From Gemmiger formicilis (GTDB lineage: Bacteria; Bacillota; Clostridia; Oscillospirales; Ruminococcaceae), in contig NZ_FUYF01000011.1 in the NCBI RefSeq assembly GCF_900167555.1, positions 16,483-80,482 of the forward strand: DNA of 64,000 nucleotides, in the 5' to 3' direction. Both the position numbers and the translations under genes were made by a program. The first letter of the stretch is position 1. The number at the start of each line of letters is the position of its first letter. A model generated the notes under the pieces. The model saw nothing but the letters and a program-made list of their open reading frames with translations. It was not told the origin of the DNA and searched no databases. Below are positions 17,664 through 25,679 of the stretch, piece by piece.

Positions 17664-18122
17664 AATGGATCGCTCCTTTTTGTGATAGATATTGGGGTTA
17701 GGTATATCATACCACGAATGCTGCAAATAATAAATAGATAATAGATAATAAACAGGTAGAGTTTGCGCCCGGGGGCACAAACAAAAATGCGGCGCTTTGC
17801 AGGGACCGGGCATGGCGGCAGGTATGCCGCCCCTACGGGCCAACCCGCTAACGTCTGCCTACCCGGCGGAGCGGTCAAGACCGCTCCCTACAAAGCACCC
17901 GTGAACGATAGCCCGTAGGGAGGGGTCTTGACCCCTCCGAGGCAGTGTCCCATTAGCGCCAGCCCCCTGCAAATCCCACAAATTTTGCAAAAAATTCAAA
18001 ATTTCCCGCGCAAAATGGCGCAAAACCCCTTGACGTGTTTGTTATAATAGTATTAGCAGTTAGTGTAATAGATTGCCAACCAACTGAACATCTGAACACA
18101 TCTTGAATAGAGGTACCCAACT
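17664..18122. repeat. Divergent intergenic region with repeats
   Basis: From left to right: the aminopeptidase leader; a partial AT-bordered element (17722-17755); a GTTTGCGCCC/GGGGCACAAAC-like hairpin; and a doublet of palindromes, GGAGCGGTC...GACCGCTCCCTAC and GTAGGGAGGGGTC...GACCCCTCC, joined by a linker with CACCCGTGAACG (about 17870-17940). A/T-rich promoter DNA for the CobW gene follows. No gene was found. Confidence 0.7.
18040..18048 (+). promoter_or_regulatory. Extended -10 promoter of the CobW-type gene
   Basis: TGTTATAAT (18040-18048) is an extended -10. TTGACG at 18030-18035 is too close to be its -35. The start codon lies about 75 nt downstream. Confidence 0.55.
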
Positions 18123-19325
18123 ATGGCTGAAAAGAAAACCAAAATCGACATTTTCTCCGGCTTCCTCGGCGCCGGCAAGACCACCCTTATCAAAAAGCTC
18201 ATCAAGGAGGCCTTCGCCGGTGAGCAGATCGTCCTGATCGAGAACGAATTCGGCGAGATCGGCATCGACGGCGGCTTCATGCGCGAGGCCGGCATTCAGG
18301 TCAATGAGCTGAACTCCGGCTGCATCTGCTGCAGCCTGGTCGGTGATTTCCGCGAGGCACTGAAGAAGGTCGTCGAGACCTACCACCCGGACCGCATCCT
18401 CATTGAGCCGTCGGGCGTCGGCAAGCTGTCCGACGTGACCCGCGCCGTCGAGGGCGTCGCCGAGGATCTGCCCGTCATCCTGAACAGCTTTGTCACCGTC
18501 GCCGACGTGAACAAGGTCAAGATGTATATGAAGAACTTCGGTGAGTTCTATGATGACCAGGTCAGCCATGCGTCCTGCATCATCCTGAGCCGCACCGGCA
18601 ACGCCAGTGAGGAGAAGGTCGCTGCCGCCGTCGCCCTGCTGGCCGAGAAGAACCCCACCGCCACCATCGTCACCACCGACTGGACCGTCCTGACCGGCGC
18701 ACAGATCGTCTCCGTCATGGACGGCAAGCGCGACCTCGTCGCCGAGCTGCTGACCGAGGCCCGCGCTGCCAACGTGGCCCATGCCGACGAGGATGAGCAC
18801 GAGCACCACCATCATCACCATCACGACCACGATGAGGACGACCACGACTGCTGCTGCCATCATCATCACGACGAGGACGACGATGAGGACGAGCATGAGC
18901 ATCACCACCATCACGACCATGATGACGATGACCACGACTGCTGCCATCACCACGACGACGAGGACGAGGACGAGCACGAGCATCACCATGAGCACCACTA
19001 CGACGAGCACGGCGTCTGCTCCTGCGGGCATCATCACCACCACGACCACGACGCCGACGAGGTGTTCACGAGCTGGGGCAAGGAGACGGCCCACAAATAC
19101 AGCCGTGAGGATCTGGACAAGGCCCTGCACGCGCTGGACGAGGGCGCTTACGGCATGATCCTGCGCGCCAAGGGCATTGTGGACGGCGGCGACACCTGGT
19201 ACGAGTTCGACATGGTCCCCGGCGAGCACGAGATCCGCCCCTGCGGCCCCGACGTCACCGGCAAGCTCTGCGTCATCGGCTCCCAGCTGAAGGAGCATGA
19301 GATCGCGGAATTGTTCCACGTTTGA
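18123..19325 (+). CDS. CobW/COG0523 GTPase with histidine-rich metal-binding tract
   Basis: This is a 400-residue G3E-family GTPase thought to deliver metal ions, usually zinc, to target proteins. Walker A GFLGAGKT is at 13-20. Metal-binding CICC (C67, C69, C70) follows NELNSG. ENEFGEIGIDG and LIEPSGVGKLSDV are the switch-like segments. Residues about 219-312 are an extreme His/Asp/Glu run with CCCHHHH and CSCGHHHH clusters, a probable metal store or chaperone arm. The C-terminal CobW domain includes GAYGMILRAKGIVDG. It is followed after a repeat by a second GTPase-like gene. No Zur box was recognised. Confidence 0.9.
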   Translation: MAEKKTKIDIFSGFLGAGKTTLIKKLIKEAFAGEQIVLIENEFGEIGIDGGFMREAGIQVNELNSGCICCSLVGDFREALKKVVETYHPDRILIEPSGVGKLSDVTRAVEGVAEDLPVILNSFVTVADVNKVKMYMKNFGEFYDDQVSHASCIILSRTGNASEEKVAAAVALLAEKNPTATIVTTDWTVLTGAQIVSVMDGKRDLVAELLTEARAANVAHADEDEHEHHHHHHHDHDEDDHDCCCHHHHDEDDDEDEHEHHHHHDHDDDDHDCCHHHDDEDEDEHEHHHEHHYDEHGVCSCGHHHHHDHDADEVFTSWGKETAHKYSREDLDKALHALDEGAYGMILRAKGIVDGGDTWYEFDMVPGEHEIRPCGPDVTGKLCVIGSQLKEHEIAELFHV

Positions 19326-19344
19326 TGTAAACCGCTGCCCGGTA

Positions 19345-19500
19345 AGAATGCCTTCCCCCTTGGGGGAAGGTGCCCGAGGCCCCGCCCGAGGGCGGATGAG
19401 GGGCGAGCCTGCCGCAGCAGCCCACGAATGGCAGGCCGCGATTCGCTCTCCCCTCATCAGTCCGCTTCGCGGACAGCTTCTCCCCCGGGGGAGAAGCCTT
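19345..19500. repeat. Long branched palindrome between the two GTPase genes
   Basis: CTTCCCCCTTGGGGGAAG and TTCTCCCCCGGGGGAGAA hairpins form the ends. GTCCGCTTCGCGGAC and GGCCCCGCCCGAGGGC hairpins lie next inside. GGATGAGGGG pairs with CCCCTCATC in the middle. The same architecture recurs at 59340-59500, 61120-61278 and 63875 to the window end. Confidence 0.7.
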
Positions 19501-19530
19501 TGACTGCTACTAACCGAAAGGACGTCCCCT

Positions 19531-20508
19531 ATGCCTAAACAAATCCCCGTATATCTCTTCGTCGGCCAGCTGGAGAGCGGCAAGACGAAATTCATTCAGG
19601 AAACGATGGAGGACCCCAACTTCGACTCCGGCGACAAGACCCTGCTGCTGGTCTGCGAGGAGGGCGAGATCGAGTACGACCCGTCCAAGTTCGCCTTCGG
19701 CGGCGTGCACGTTGCCCAGATCGAGGATAAGAGCGAGCTGACCGCCGAGAACCTGACCGCGCTCGAAAAGAAGTCCGGCTGTGGCCGCGTCATCATCGAG
19801 TACAACGGTATGTGGCTCATTCAGGAGCTGTACGACGCCCTGCCCGACAACTGGCTCGTCTACCAGTGCCTGGCCACCGCCGACGGTACGACCATCAAGA
19901 CCTACGCGGGCGACAGCGCCATGCGCAGCCTGCTGCTGGACAAGCTGCGCGGCAGTGAGCTGCTGGTCGTCAACCGCGCCGAGGCTGTCAACGACGACGA
20001 GAGCCGCCAACTCATCCACAAGCTGGTGCGCCAGGCCAGCCGCCGCTGCGACATCGCCTACGAGTTCAAGGACGGCAGCGTCGCCTATGACGACATCCCC
20101 GACCCGCTGCCCTTCGACGTGGACGCGCCGGTCATTGAGATCCCCGAGGAGTTCTTCGGTATATGGTACATGGACTGCATGGACGACCCGAAGAAATATG
20201 ACGGCAAGACGGTCAAATATCTGGCTCAGGTCTGCCAGACCCCCCAGGCCGGCAAGGGCGCGTTTGTGCCCGGACGCTTTGCCATGACCTGCTGCGTGCA
20301 GGACATCCAGTTTGTGGGCATGCCCTGCAAGTACGACGATTACAAGTCGCTGGAGCAGCGCAGCTGGATCAACATTACGGCCAAGGTCAACGTCAAGTAC
20401 CACCCCATCTACAAGGGCCAGACCCCCGATTCCACCGGCCCTGTCCTGACCGCCATCTCCGTCGAGCCGGGCGAAAAGCCCGCGCAGGACGTGGTGATGT
20501 TCAGCTGA
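19531..20508 (+). CDS. GTPase-like protein fused to a YcgQ/DUF1980-like domain
   Basis: This is a 325-residue protein. The N-terminal part (about 1-195) looks like a CobW-type P-loop domain with GQLESGKT at 12-19 but lacks the CxCC metal motif and has IIEYNGMW where IEPSG is usual. The C-terminal part (about 200-325), with FFGIWYMDCMDDPKKYDGKTV, PGRFAMTCCVQDIQFVG and later strands, resembles the soluble domain of the YcgQ/TIGR03943 family, normally attached to a membrane protein and found beside YciC-type GTPases. The fusion beside a His-rich CobW protein suggests a joint metal-handling role. Assignment of the C-terminal domain is by eye. RBS AAAGGACG precedes the ATG. Confidence 0.75.
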   Translation: MPKQIPVYLFVGQLESGKTKFIQETMEDPNFDSGDKTLLLVCEEGEIEYDPSKFAFGGVHVAQIEDKSELTAENLTALEKKSGCGRVIIEYNGMWLIQELYDALPDNWLVYQCLATADGTTIKTYAGDSAMRSLLLDKLRGSELLVVNRAEAVNDDESRQLIHKLVRQASRRCDIAYEFKDGSVAYDDIPDPLPFDVDAPVIEIPEEFFGIWYMDCMDDPKKYDGKTVKYLAQVCQTPQAGKGAFVPGRFAMTCCVQDIQFVGMPCKYDDYKSLEQRSWINITAKVNVKYHPIYKGQTPDSTGPVLTAISVEPGEKPAQDVVMFS

Positions 20509-20520
20509 TAATGCAATAGA

Positions 20521-20556
20521 AAAGCACCTGCCTTCGATAAAAAGGCAGGTGCTTTT
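20521..20556 (+). terminator. Terminator after the GTPase fusion gene
   Basis: AAAGCACCTGCC and GGCAGGTGCTTTTT form a 12-bp stem with a T run, 12 nt past the stop codon. Confidence 0.92.
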
Positions 20557-20583
20557 TGATTGACAGGCATTTTCCGAAACGTG

Positions 20584-20738
20584 CCGCGGAGCGGTCAAGA
20601 CCGCTCCCTACGGGCTGACGTTCACGGGTGCTTTGTAGGGAGGGGTCTTGACCCCTCCGTCGGGTAGACAGGGCACTGATGTGGCGTCTGCTAACGGAAA
20701 ACCTCCGGGCCGGGCATGCCCGGCCCCTACGGCGCAAA
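20584..20738. repeat. Palindrome doublet and GGCCGGGCATGCCCGGCC repeat
   Basis: GGAGCGGTC...GACCGCTCCCTAC and GTAGGGAGGGGTC...GACCCCTCC face away from a linker with CGTTCACGGGTGC. A second palindrome with GGGCCGGGCATGCCCGGCCC and CTAC follows at about 20706-20730. No gene is seen between the convergent neighbours. Confidence 0.7.
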
Positions 20739-20740
20739 AA

Positions 20741-21715
20741 TCAACCGCGCGTCCCCGCGATCTTGGAATCGGTGCTCCACCCCTGCAAATCGGTGGGCGT
20801 CAGGCTGCTCATCCAATTTTCGCGCTCGGTCTCCCACTGGTCCCAGGCTGCCTGGCTGCGGATGGCGGTGCCGCTCTCAAAGGCATCGTCCCACGGGTTG
20901 GCCGGGTCGGGGTCGGTGGGGTCCCAGCCGCGTTTCTCGGTGTCGGCGGGGTCGGTGTAGATCGTGCCGGGCTTTCCCATCGGGCCGGGGTCGTCGGCGT
21001 CGTTGTAGATGATGACCGGCGTGCCCAGCGGGCAGTTGTCGTAGATCCACTTCACGTCCACCACGGCCAGCCGGATGCAGCCCAAGCTGGCGCGGGTGCC
21101 CAGCAGGTTGAACTCGTCGTACTCCACATCGTCCTTGTGCTGGCTGTAATAGGGCACGCTGTGGAACAGGTAGCTGTCATAGATGCGGGTCGCGTACTGG
21201 CCGTAGCTCGGGCCCATCAACAGCCGCCAACTGTAGTCCACAGGGGTCGAAAAATACCCGGTGGGGGTATCCATGCCGCCGCTGCACACCATCGCCATGA
21301 ACGGCACAGCGTACTTTTTTGCGGCAGAATCCACGGCGTAGACCGTGACCACGCCGCCTGCGTTGTTGACCGCCAGCAGGTAGGGGAAGCCCTCCTTCGC
21401 GTCCAGCGTCAGGCCGTAGGCGGCAAACTGCGTTTCCAGCCCGGCCAGCGTCTCGGCGGCGTTATCGTCCCAGGTCGTCGGGTCCTTGATCTGCGGCGCG
21501 TCCTTGGTGGCGTTGCTCGTGGCCGTCGCCATCGCGGGGGCCACCGTCGGCTCGGGCGTCGGCGTGGGGCTTGTCTCCGGCGTGGCGGCGGGGGCCGCCG
21601 TGGTCTGCGGCGTCGTGGCGGGCAGCACGTCCTGTGGGGTGTTGGGCATCTGCACGCAGGCACACAGCAGCGCAGCCGTCAGCAGAAGCGGAAAAATGCG
21701 GCGTAGAATCGACAT
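20741..21715 (-). CDS. L,D-transpeptidase (YkuD) lipoprotein
   Basis: This is a 324-residue secreted lipoprotein. The lipobox LLCAC (residues 17-21) ends the signal peptide. A long Thr/Pro/Ala linker (about 22-75) reaches into the wall. The YkuD domain carries the catalytic signature SLGCIRLAVVDVKWIYDN; its Cys attacks peptidoglycan stem peptides to make 3-3 cross-links. The residue before the GC is Leu rather than the usual His (SHGC). A later PxDPADTEKRGWDPTDPDPANPW region is acidic. The gene starts 9 nt after the stop of the aminotransferase gene and is probably co-transcribed with it. Confidence 0.85.
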   Translation of the reverse strand: MSILRRIFPLLLTAALLCACVQMPNTPQDVLPATTPQTTAAPAATPETSPTPTPEPTVAPAMATATSNATKDAPQIKDPTTWDDNAAETLAGLETQFAAYGLTLDAKEGFPYLLAVNNAGGVVTVYAVDSAAKKYAVPFMAMVCSGGMDTPTGYFSTPVDYSWRLLMGPSYGQYATRIYDSYLFHSVPYYSQHKDDVEYDEFNLLGTRASLGCIRLAVVDVKWIYDNCPLGTPVIIYNDADDPGPMGKPGTIYTDPADTEKRGWDPTDPDPANPWDDAFESGTAIRSQAAWDQWETERENWMSSLTPTDLQGWSTDSKIAGTRG

Positions 21716-21724
21716 AAAATCTCC

Positions 21725-22924
21725 TTAGTGTTTGGTGACGCCGTACTCCTCGGCCACGAATTTCTCCAGCGCGGCAAAGCTGCGGCGGACTTTTTCGGTC
21801 TCGATGCAGTATGCCATGCGGAAGTAGCCGGGGCAGCCGAAGCTGTCACCGGGGACCAGCGCCAGGTCATATTTCAGCGCCTTTTGGCAGAACGCCTTTG
21901 CGTCGTCCTCCAGCGCCTTCGGGAAGATGTAGAACGTGCCGTCCGGCTTGACGACGGTGAAGCCCAGCGCGATCAGCTCGTCGTAGATCAGGTTCATGTT
22001 CGTCTCGTAGACGGACAGGTCGCTGGTCATGTCGAGGCAGCGCTCGACGGCCATCTGGATGAGGGACGACGGGCAGTTGTGGCCGGTCCCGCGGGAGATC
22101 TGGCCGCACATCGGCACGATGTACGCGGCGTCCTCGCACCGCGGTTTGGCGGCCACATAGCCGATACGCTCGCCCGGCACGCTCAGACTCTTGGAGAAGG
22201 AGTAGCAGGTGAGCGTATCATCGTAGAATTTTGCGGGGTAGGGCGTGACCCTGCCGCCGAACGAAATCTCGCGGTACGGCTCGTCGGAAATCAGGAAGAT
22301 GTGGTGGCCGTATTTGGTGCTTGTCGCGGTCAAAAAGTCGGCCAGCTGCTGCAGGGTCTCCTCGCTGTAGGCGGTGCCGCTGGGGTTGTTGGGGCTGTTG
22401 ATGAGCACGGCGGCGGTGTTCTCGTCCACGAGCTGCGCGAACGCCTCAAAGTCGATCTGAAAGTCCGCGCACCGCGGCGGCGTCACGCGCAGGGTAAGCC
22501 CCGCGCCCTCGATGTACGGCTTGTACTCGGGGAAGAACGGCGCAAACGTTACGATGTTCTGCCCGGGCACGCCGACGCAGCGCACAGCATGGGCCAGCGC
22601 ACCCGCCGCGCCCGTCGTCATAAAGATATGGTCGGCGGTATAGTCCATGCCGAACCGGCGGTTCAGGCTTTCGGCCACGGCCTTGCGGGCGGACGGCAGC
22701 GTCAGCGTCGGCGTATAGCCATGCAGCTTGACGGGGTCTGTGTGGGCCAGCAGGTCCTCGCAAGCCGCGGTGAACTGCGGCGGGCAGGGGACAGACGGGT
22801 TGCCCAGCGAGTAATCGAACACGTTCTCATAGCCGATCTCCGCGCCGCGGGCGGTGCTCCATTCAGAAATCTGACGGATAACCGACTTGGCGCCCAGCAT
22901 ATCTTTATAGTGCTGTGCAATCAT
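21725..22924 (-). CDS. PLP-dependent class I/II aminotransferase
   Basis: This is a 399-residue fold-type I aminotransferase of the AspB/AAT type. Landmarks are GNPSVPCPP near the N-terminus, TTGAAGALAH (cofactor phosphate loop), INSPNNPSGT, ISDEPYREI and the PLP lysine in SFSKSLSVPGERIGY. It moves amino groups between amino acids and 2-oxo acids; the exact substrate is not evident. The start at 22924 follows AAAAAGGAGCTG by a normal distance and begins MIAQHYKDMLG, so 28 upstream in-frame residues were left out. A ~210-nt structured repeat lies directly upstream. Confidence 0.88.
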   Translation of the reverse strand: MIAQHYKDMLGAKSVIRQISEWSTARGAEIGYENVFDYSLGNPSVPCPPQFTAACEDLLAHTDPVKLHGYTPTLTLPSARKAVAESLNRRFGMDYTADHIFMTTGAAGALAHAVRCVGVPGQNIVTFAPFFPEYKPYIEGAGLTLRVTPPRCADFQIDFEAFAQLVDENTAAVLINSPNNPSGTAYSEETLQQLADFLTATSTKYGHHIFLISDEPYREISFGGRVTPYPAKFYDDTLTCYSFSKSLSVPGERIGYVAAKPRCEDAAYIVPMCGQISRGTGHNCPSSLIQMAVERCLDMTSDLSVYETNMNLIYDELIALGFTVVKPDGTFYIFPKALEDDAKAFCQKALKYDLALVPGDSFGCPGYFRMAYCIETEKVRRSFAALEKFVAEEYGVTKH

Positions 22925-22970
22925 AATAACAGCTCCTTTTTGTGAAAAATGTTGTAATTTGACCCGGAAA

Positions 22971-23183
22971 CGGCAGCCTCCCGGGAACTCGCTTTCTTTT
23001 GGCAGCAAAAGAAAGCTCGCAAAGAAAACTGCCGCTGTTTCGACGCAGCGGACCCGCGACTTAGGGGCTGCACGCCCCTAAGAACCCCAAAGAGGAGGTC
23101 GGAAGTCTCGGCGGCTAAACGGACGCAGTATTACTGTCCGTTCTTAACGCCGCCGAGCCTTCCTCCACCTTAAATTCGGGAGT
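22971..23183 (+). ncRNA. Candidate structured RNA element, copy A
   Basis: This element is shared with 29903-30131. Conserved parts are an outer CGGCAG/CTGCCG stem, a GCTTTCTTTTG/CAAAAGAAAGC hairpin, the CTTAGGGGCTGCACGCCCCTAAG-like hairpin near 23059-23081, and a long stem whose arms are CTCGGCGGC (23107-23115) and GCCGCCGAG (23149-23157), enclosing AACGGAC (23118-23124)/GTCCGTT (23136-23142). In the other copy these arms have different bases that still pair. The loop GCAGTATTACT is unchanged. The right end appears interrupted by the 23184-23320 repeat and resumes as CCCCCGAACCCCCGC. Orientation is uncertain. Confidence 0.6.
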
Positions 23184-23320
23184 TGCGGGGTTGCGAGCGT
23201 GGGGCCACAGTTGAGCGCAGCGAAACTGGGGAGCGAGCAATGTTTGCCCCTGCGGGGCAAACAACCGCACGAGCGGGTTTGCGTAGCAAACTGGCGGCGC
23301 TCGTTGTGCGCCGCCAAGCG
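23184..23320 (+). repeat. 137-nt structured repeat, copy 2
   Basis: The sequence follows copy 1 (227-362) closely. CAGTT (23208-23212)/AACTG (23224-23228) replaces the CGGTT/AACCG of copy 1, a compensatory pair. It appears inserted into the right end of the structured element that starts at 22971, since that element's downstream sequence continues after this copy. Confidence 0.7.
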
Positions 23321-23631
23321 CCCCCGAACCCCCGCTGCCGGAAACAGCAGTCCGTAGGGGCCGGGCATGCCCGGCCCGCAGCCTTGCCATTGTATCCCCT
23401 TTACTGGTTTGCATCGTAGGGAGGGGTCTTGACCCCTCCGCGGGGCGTCGGGGACGCCGCCCCCTACAACGATCCGCAAGGCTTCTCCTTATCGCAAACG
23501 GGCACGGCGGCCTGTGGGCAGGCCGCCCTACGCATGGTCCGTAAACTTCTGCCCCGGAACGGTCCGGTCAAATCCCGTCTCCGGGCAATCTCCCGGCATT
23601 CCAGGCGTTTCGGGTGCCCTGGTCACTCACG
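23321..23631. repeat. Repeats before the HAD phosphatase gene
   Basis: Holds a GGCCGGGCATGCCCGGCC palindrome near 23361, a GTAGGG...CCCTAC two-hairpin element at about 23417-23466 and a GGCGGCCTGTGGGCAGGCCGCC hairpin near 23507-23528. The last ~100 nt have no recognised structure or gene. Confidence 0.65.
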
Positions 23632-24288
23632 TCACCCCAAAACAACCTTTTCCAACCCCTGGGTATCCTCGGCCAAATATTCTGCCCCGGCTTCGGTCAG
23701 CTCCTCGCGGGTCCGGAACCCCCACAAGACCCCGCAGCAGGGCAGGCCCGCGTTGTGGGCGGTCTCCACGTCCACATTGCTGTCACCGACGTACAGCACA
23801 CTGCCGTCGGCCTCGACGCCAAGGTGCGCCATCAGGGCGCGCGTCCCTTCGGGGGCGGGCTTCGTGGGTACGTCGGGCAATGCGCCGCGGACGACTTCAA
23901 ACAGGTCGGCGTCAAAGTACCGCGCGACCACGGCGCGGGCAAACTCGTCCGCCTTGTTGGAGAACACCGCCATCCGCACCCCGGCGGCCTTCAGCCGGGC
24001 CAGCAGCGCCGGCATGCCGGGGTACGGCGCAGTCTTGTCGTGCATGTGCGCGCCGTAGACCTTATCAAACTCGGCCAGCGTCGCGGCCAGCTGCTCCGGG
24101 CTGCGGCAGCTTGCGGGGCTGAACCGCTCCACCAGCTTCGGGATGCCGTTGCCCACAAAATAGCGGTACTGCGCAGTTTCATACTGCGGCCAGCCGTGGG
24201 CGGCGCAGACGCGGTTCGCGGAGTCGGCCAGGTCGTCAATCGTGTTCAGCAGGGTCCCATCCAAATCAAACAGTACGGTTTTATACAT
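23632..24288 (-). CDS. HAD hydrolase, phosphoglycolate phosphatase-like
   Basis: This is a 218-residue haloacid dehalogenase-superfamily phosphatase with the small C1 helical cap. Motif I is LFDLDGTLLNT (nucleophile and acid Asp), motif II VFSNKADE, motif III lysine in PTKPAPEG and motif IV VGDSNVDVETA. The pattern fits Gph-type enzymes that remove phosphate from 2-phosphoglycolate or similar small molecules. It is transcribed away from uppP and has its own promoter at 24323-24351. Confidence 0.85.
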   Translation of the reverse strand: MYKTVLFDLDGTLLNTIDDLADSANRVCAAHGWPQYETAQYRYFVGNGIPKLVERFSPASCRSPEQLAATLAEFDKVYGAHMHDKTAPYPGMPALLARLKAAGVRMAVFSNKADEFARAVVARYFDADLFEVVRGALPDVPTKPAPEGTRALMAHLGVEADGSVLYVGDSNVDVETAHNAGLPCCGVLWGFRTREELTEAGAEYLAEDTQGLEKVVLG

Positions 24289-24322
24289 TTCTCAAAACCT
24301 CTTTGCACAAGAAATCACTCTT

Positions 24323-24351
24323 ATTATAGTTGCATTTGACGAAAACAGCAA
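24323..24351 (-). promoter_or_regulatory. Promoter of the HAD phosphatase gene
   Basis: On the minus strand TTGCTG (24346-24351), a 17-nt spacer and TATAAT (24323-24328) lie about 35 nt before the start codon. Confidence 0.65.
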
Positions 24352-24419
24352 GCCGCCGCGCCCATTTACCGTAAAAAAGATGTAAATTCTCAAAAAGCTG
24401 TTCCCATTTGCACGATTTA

Positions 24420-24428
24420 TGGTATTAT
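24420..24428 (+). promoter_or_regulatory. Extended -10 promoter of uppP
   Basis: TGGTATTAT at 24420-24428 gives an extended -10 about 30 nt before the start codon; TTCCCA upstream is a poor -35. Confidence 0.5.
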
Positions 24429-24457
24429 ATAAGGTAGCACGTAAGGAGGTTTCTCGA

Positions 24458-25318
24458 ATGGATTTGTTTTTTGATTTGCTGCGTTCGGTCATCTACGGTG
24501 TGATCGAAGGCATTACCGAGTGGCTGCCCATCTCCAGCACCGGCCACATGATCCTGGCCGAGCAGGTACTTAAATTCAGCTTCAGCGCCGAATTTATGGA
24601 GATGTTCCGCGTCGTCATTCAGCTGGGCGCGATCCTGGCTGTTGTGGTCATGTATTTCAAAAAGCTGTGGCCCTTCTGCGTTGACAATGGCCGCGACTCC
24701 GGCCTGGCGAAGCACGTCCGCTGGCCGGTCATGCGGCTGTGGTTCAAAATCATCGTCGCCTGCCTGCCCGCCGCCGTGCTGGGTCTGGCGCTGGACGACT
24801 GGATCGACGCACATTTTTATAACAGCGTCGTCGTCGCGGTCATGCTGATCGTCTACGGCATCGCGTTCATCCTCATCGAGCGCCGCCCCCGTGTGCCCAC
24901 CACCACCAAGCTGAGCCGCATCACCTACAGGCAGGCGATTATCGTCGGTGCGTGGCAGGTGCTGGCGCTCATCCCCGGCACGTCCCGCAGCGGCTCCACC
25001 ATCATCGGCGGCCTGCTCTGCGGCATGAGCCGCGCCTGCGCGTCCCAGTTCACCTTCTTCCTGGCCATCCCGGTCATGGCGGGCGCGTCGGGCCTCAAGC
25101 TCGTCAAGTTCCTGGCGGGCGGCGGCGTCTTTACGGTTGGCGAGATCGGCGCGCTGCTGGTCGGCTGCATCGTGGCGTTTGTCGTCTCCATTCTGGCCAT
25201 CCGCTTCCTGATGGACTACGTCAAGAAGCACACCTTCACGGCCTTCGGCTGGTACCGCATCGCCCTGGGCATCGTCGTCCTGGGTGTCTGGGCCCTGCAG
25301 ACATTCGTGCTGGCGTAA
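24458..25318 (+). CDS. uppP: Undecaprenyl-diphosphatase
   Basis: This is a 286-residue integral membrane phosphatase (BacA/UppP) that recycles the lipid carrier undecaprenyl diphosphate for peptidoglycan and surface polysaccharide synthesis. The two catalytic signatures are present: EGITEWLPISSTGHM near residues 17-31 and PGTSRSGSTI near 179-188. About eight hydrophobic helices are visible. The start follows AAGGAGG by 7 nt; 13 more in-frame residues upstream belong to the promoter region. Overproduction of this family gives bacitracin tolerance. Confidence 0.95.
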   Translation: MDLFFDLLRSVIYGVIEGITEWLPISSTGHMILAEQVLKFSFSAEFMEMFRVVIQLGAILAVVVMYFKKLWPFCVDNGRDSGLAKHVRWPVMRLWFKIIVACLPAAVLGLALDDWIDAHFYNSVVVAVMLIVYGIAFILIERRPRVPTTTKLSRITYRQAIIVGAWQVLALIPGTSRSGSTIIGGLLCGMSRACASQFTFFLAIPVMAGASGLKLVKFLAGGGVFTVGEIGALLVGCIVAFVVSILAIRFLMDYVKKHTFTAFGWYRIALGIVVLGVWALQTFVLA

Positions 25319-25328
25319 CATTGTAAAT

Positions 25329-25371
25329 AAAAAGCTGCTGTCTCCCGGCATGGGGGGACAGCAGCTTTTTT
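25329..25371 (+). terminator. Terminator of uppP
   Basis: AAAAGCTGCTGTC pairs with GACAGCAGCTTTT across a short CCC/GGG-flanked loop and ends in a T run, 10 nt after the stop codon. Confidence 0.92.
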
Positions 25372-25387
25372 GTTTGGTGGGTACAAA

Positions 25388-25666
25388 GCCTCCCTTGTCA
25401 AAGGGAGGTGCCGCCAAGGGCGGCGGAGGGATTCCGTCGGGCTTTACGGGGGCTGCTTGCCCGGGCAAGCGGGCAGAGCCCCTCCGGCCTGCTTCGCGGC
25501 CACCTCCCCACCGTGTGGGGAGGCTTGCTTCGGGCGGCTTCGCCGTCCGCGAAAGGCTCCCCTTACAGGGAAGCTGGCCAAGCCCGCGAGGCCTGAGGGG
25601 CTTTGGCACTGCACGGGTGCAGCGGATGCCTCCGGGAACGCGCGGGCCGGGCATGCCCGGCCCCTA
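25388..25666. repeat. Branched palindromes between uppP and the kinase gene
   Basis: CCTCCCTTGTCAAAGGGAGG, GGGGAGGC/GCTCCCC pairs, a GAGGGGCTTTG...CAGAGCCCCTC long-range pairing and a GGGCCGGGCATGCCCGGCCC palindrome near 25644. No gene is seen in the ~360 nt between convergent genes. Confidence 0.65.
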
Positions 25667-25679
25667 CCGCGTTGCGAAG

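Noticed and set aside
15957-17741. Plus-strand open frame of 594 codons opposite aminopeptidase P
   Set aside because: Low-complexity Val/Gly/Ala/His composition and exact overlap with a conserved enzyme on the other strand.
18781-19158. Thr/Met-rich frame inside the CobW gene
   Set aside because: It is the +1 reading of the CAC/GAC-rich His-Asp tract of the real protein.
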